From NCBI GenBank assembly GCA_016874755.1, contig VGTH01000001.1, forward strand, positions 184,917-248,916: DNA of 64,000 bases, read 5' to 3'. The position numbers were made by a program, and so were the translations under genes. Positions 62,582-64,000 of this stretch are shown one piece after another (position 1 is the stretch's first letter; each line of letters opens with the position of its first letter). This stretch comes from Deltaproteobacteria bacterium. Lineage in GTDB: Bacteria > Desulfobacterota > Binatia > UBA9968. The notes under the pieces were generated by a model. That model was not told where the DNA came from. It worked only from the letters and a program-made list of their open reading frames with translations, and did not search any database.

Positions 62582-63865
62582 TTACGACTTCGCACTCGAC
62601 TGCAGGGCGTCGAGCGCTTTCTGGACTAATTTTCGTCTCAGTTCTTTTTCATCTTCCGGCGGCAACTTCGCATCGCCGGTCACGTGGACAATGCCCGTTC
62701 CTAAAACCACCCGGTTCGAGCCGACCATTTTTGCGATCGGCAACGCCGAGGTGATTTGAACCACTGGAATACCCGCTTTCTCTAGTTCCGTCGTGATCGC
62801 AGCGCCGCTGCGAGTGCTGGTTCCTCACGTCGAGGTAAGGATGACGCAGTCGACGCCCTCCTGTTTCACCTTTGCCGCCATCTCGCGGCCCAAGCGCCGC
62901 GTGTTCGATAGCGGATTGGACCGACCGCATGTCGACAGAAATTCATCGTGTAATTTGCCGATCACGCCGCTCTTTTCCATTTCACGGAGCGCGTCCAGCG
63001 GCACTAACCGATCAGGGTCCTCCTGAACGAAGCGGGTGTCGTAGCCGCCGTGGGAGACCTCATAGTCTTCGCCTTTGAGATCGTCGCGGCCGGCAACGCT
63101 GTAGGCGCCGAAATTGGTCGCCGCGGTGCCCTGGATCTTGTCCGGGTTTCCCTTCGGCACCAGTCCCCCGTCGGTGATCACCATGACTTTGGCTTTCGAG
63201 ATATCCTTGACTGCCGCCGGCATCGGCACGGGCGCGAAAGAGATCGGCGACATTTCCGATTCAAACTTTTCGCCCCTCATCTTGGACAGCAGCATGTCGA
63301 CCATGCGCGTGCTGGCGCGCTTCTCGACCAACTGGTCGCGCAGAAGTCCGCGCGGCAAATAACCTTCCCCCGCAGGCAGTCCAATTGGATCTTTGCCGAC
63401 GAGCTTTCTGCCGATTGCTGCCATTTTGACCAGCACATCACGGGTCTTTCCCGCGTTGGTGCCGGAGTCGACGATATAAAGCCCCTCGCGATAGAGATCA
63501 ACGCCCGGATTTTCCCCGCTCATCGCCGTGATCGCAGGGATCTTCAACTGGTCTTGCACTGCGGCGCAAAGCGCGCCGGCCACCATGCCGTACCTGCCCG
63601 CATCGAAACAGGGTCCGGCGGCGAAGAGGTCGGCGCCCGTGTCTTTGATCTTCAGCAAAACAGCGGCGGTGACCTCTTCCTGATGTTCAACGGCATAGTT
63701 GTCGCCACAAACAATCGTCATGACCACTTGTGCGCCATCGCCCAACAACTGTTCCATCAACTTCGCCGGTCCAACGGCACCGTCGCGGAATTCCAGCCCC
63801 ACGCCGGCTTGCTCTTCCGCACCTATGCCGCCGAAAAATTGATTGAGATAGTGAATGACTTTCAT
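62582..63865 (-). CDS. GrdB-like reductase selenoprotein (glycine/sarcosine/betaine reductase component B family), with in-frame UGA
   Basis: 427 residues if the TGA at 62825-62827 is read as selenocysteine (U347). Before it: KVIHYLNQFFGGIGAEEQAG, TIVCGDNYAVEH, AAGPCFDAGRYG, AMSGENPGVDLY, and SKMRGEKFESEMSP, matching GrdB. After it the same frame continues GTSTRSGAAITTELEKAGIP, then VVQITSALPIAKMVGSNRVV, then LGTGIVHVTG and a normal stop. In characterised GrdB the site is U-GTCTRCG; here both cysteines are serines. A hairpin follows the UGA. Without recoding the product would end at residue 346 (62825). No grdA, grdC/D or sel genes are in the window, so its reaction is uncertain. GrdB proper forms a selenoether with the substrate. 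Confidence 0.9.
62798..62812 (-). promoter_or_regulatory. candidate bacterial SECIS hairpin
   Basis: On the mRNA, CGCAGC-GGC-GCTGCG forms a perfect 6-bp stem with a G-starting 3-nt loop. It begins 12 nt after the UGA, so the apical loop is 18 nt downstream. Bacterial SECIS elements lie in the coding region directly after the UGA with such spacing and a G in the loop. Confidence 0.7.
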
Positions 63866-63929
63866 TTTAACTCCGGAGGCAGAAGGCCGGAGGCAAAAGG
63901 CAATAGTAAGAAATCCAAATTCCCTGTCC

Positions 63930-64000
63930 GGCTATTGCCTATTGCCTATTGCCTATTGCCTATTGCCCAATGCCTATTGCCCAATGCCTATTGCCCAATG
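63930..64000. repeat. tandem TATTGCC repeat array upstream of the GrdB-like gene
   Basis: The 7-bp unit TATTGCC occurs about five times in a row from 63942. It then alternates in a 14-bp unit, TATTGCCCAATGCC, about three times to the window end. An inverted copy (GGCAATAG) stands at 63899-63906. The array runs off the window, so its full length is unknown. Confidence 0.8.

Noticed and set aside
63930..64000. CRISPR array
   Set aside because: The units are 7 and 14 bp and directly abutting, with no unique spacers; no cas genes are near.

Overview
The window is about 64 kb of GC-rich, gene-dense bacterial chromosome. The mix suggests an uncultured Gram-negative soil or sediment lineage such as Binatia or another former deltaproteobacterial group, Rokubacteria or Tectomicrobia. 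The pointers are an outer-membrane-type cell plan (alpha-2-macroglobulin with PbpC, Wzm/Wzt export), many orphan solute-binding proteins, an aerobic molybdenum hydroxylase and a GrdB-like selenoprotein. The lineage call is an inference and is weak. No phage, plasmid, rRNA or CRISPR locus was seen.

Layout. (1) 1-0.8 kb: an Hsp15-like S4 protein and a UPF0145 protein. (2) 0.9-15.5 kb: eleven tandem TctC/Bug-type periplasmic binding proteins, all on the plus strand, around one TctA/TctB membrane pair; the second receptor gene carries a one-base frameshift. (3) 15.6-22 kb: a secreted protein of unknown function, a possible MITE-like inverted-repeat element, and a minus-strand housekeeping run (free-standing tRNA-binding domain, alr, purH, purD, tsaC-like). 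(4) 22-28 kb: a rubrerythrin/DUF3501/Fur-family redox cluster, AMMECR1, an MBL-fold protein, dksA-like, galU, tRNA-Ala(CGC), GST and a lone lipoyl domain. (5) 28.5-36.3 kb: a surface-polysaccharide cluster of glycosyltransferases, a methyltransferase, and Wzm and Wzt. (6) 36.5-41.3 kb: a response regulator, tmk-holB-metG-tatD, and an internally deleted mini-receptor. (7) 41.5-49.4 kb: a giant alpha-2-macroglobulin and a frameshifted pbpC. (8) 49.5-53.3 kb: hydantoinase/oxoprolinase B and A. (9) 53.5-64 kb: a VOC protein, a coxS-coxM-coxL type hydroxylase operon, three different orphan solute-binding proteins plus a cytosolic type-1 periplasmic-binding-fold protein, and on the minus strand a GrdB-like gene with an in-frame UGA.

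Most important observation. The GrdB-like reading frame stops at a TGA (62825-62827 on the minus strand). It continues in the same frame for 80 more residues that match the family C-terminus, and a 6-bp hairpin starts 12 nt after the TGA. It is therefore a selenoprotein that ordinary gene callers truncate. The two cysteines that usually follow the selenocysteine are serines here.

A second theme is the intergenic DNA. At least ten gaps hold short words repeated two to four times and then inverted, making long palindromes. Several begin exactly at, or contain, the stop codon of the neighbouring gene (purD, coxM, metG, the eighth receptor). The genes with apparent one-base indels (receptor 2, pbpC, possibly the response regulator) all break in or beside homopolymer runs, so assembly error must be excluded before calling them dead.
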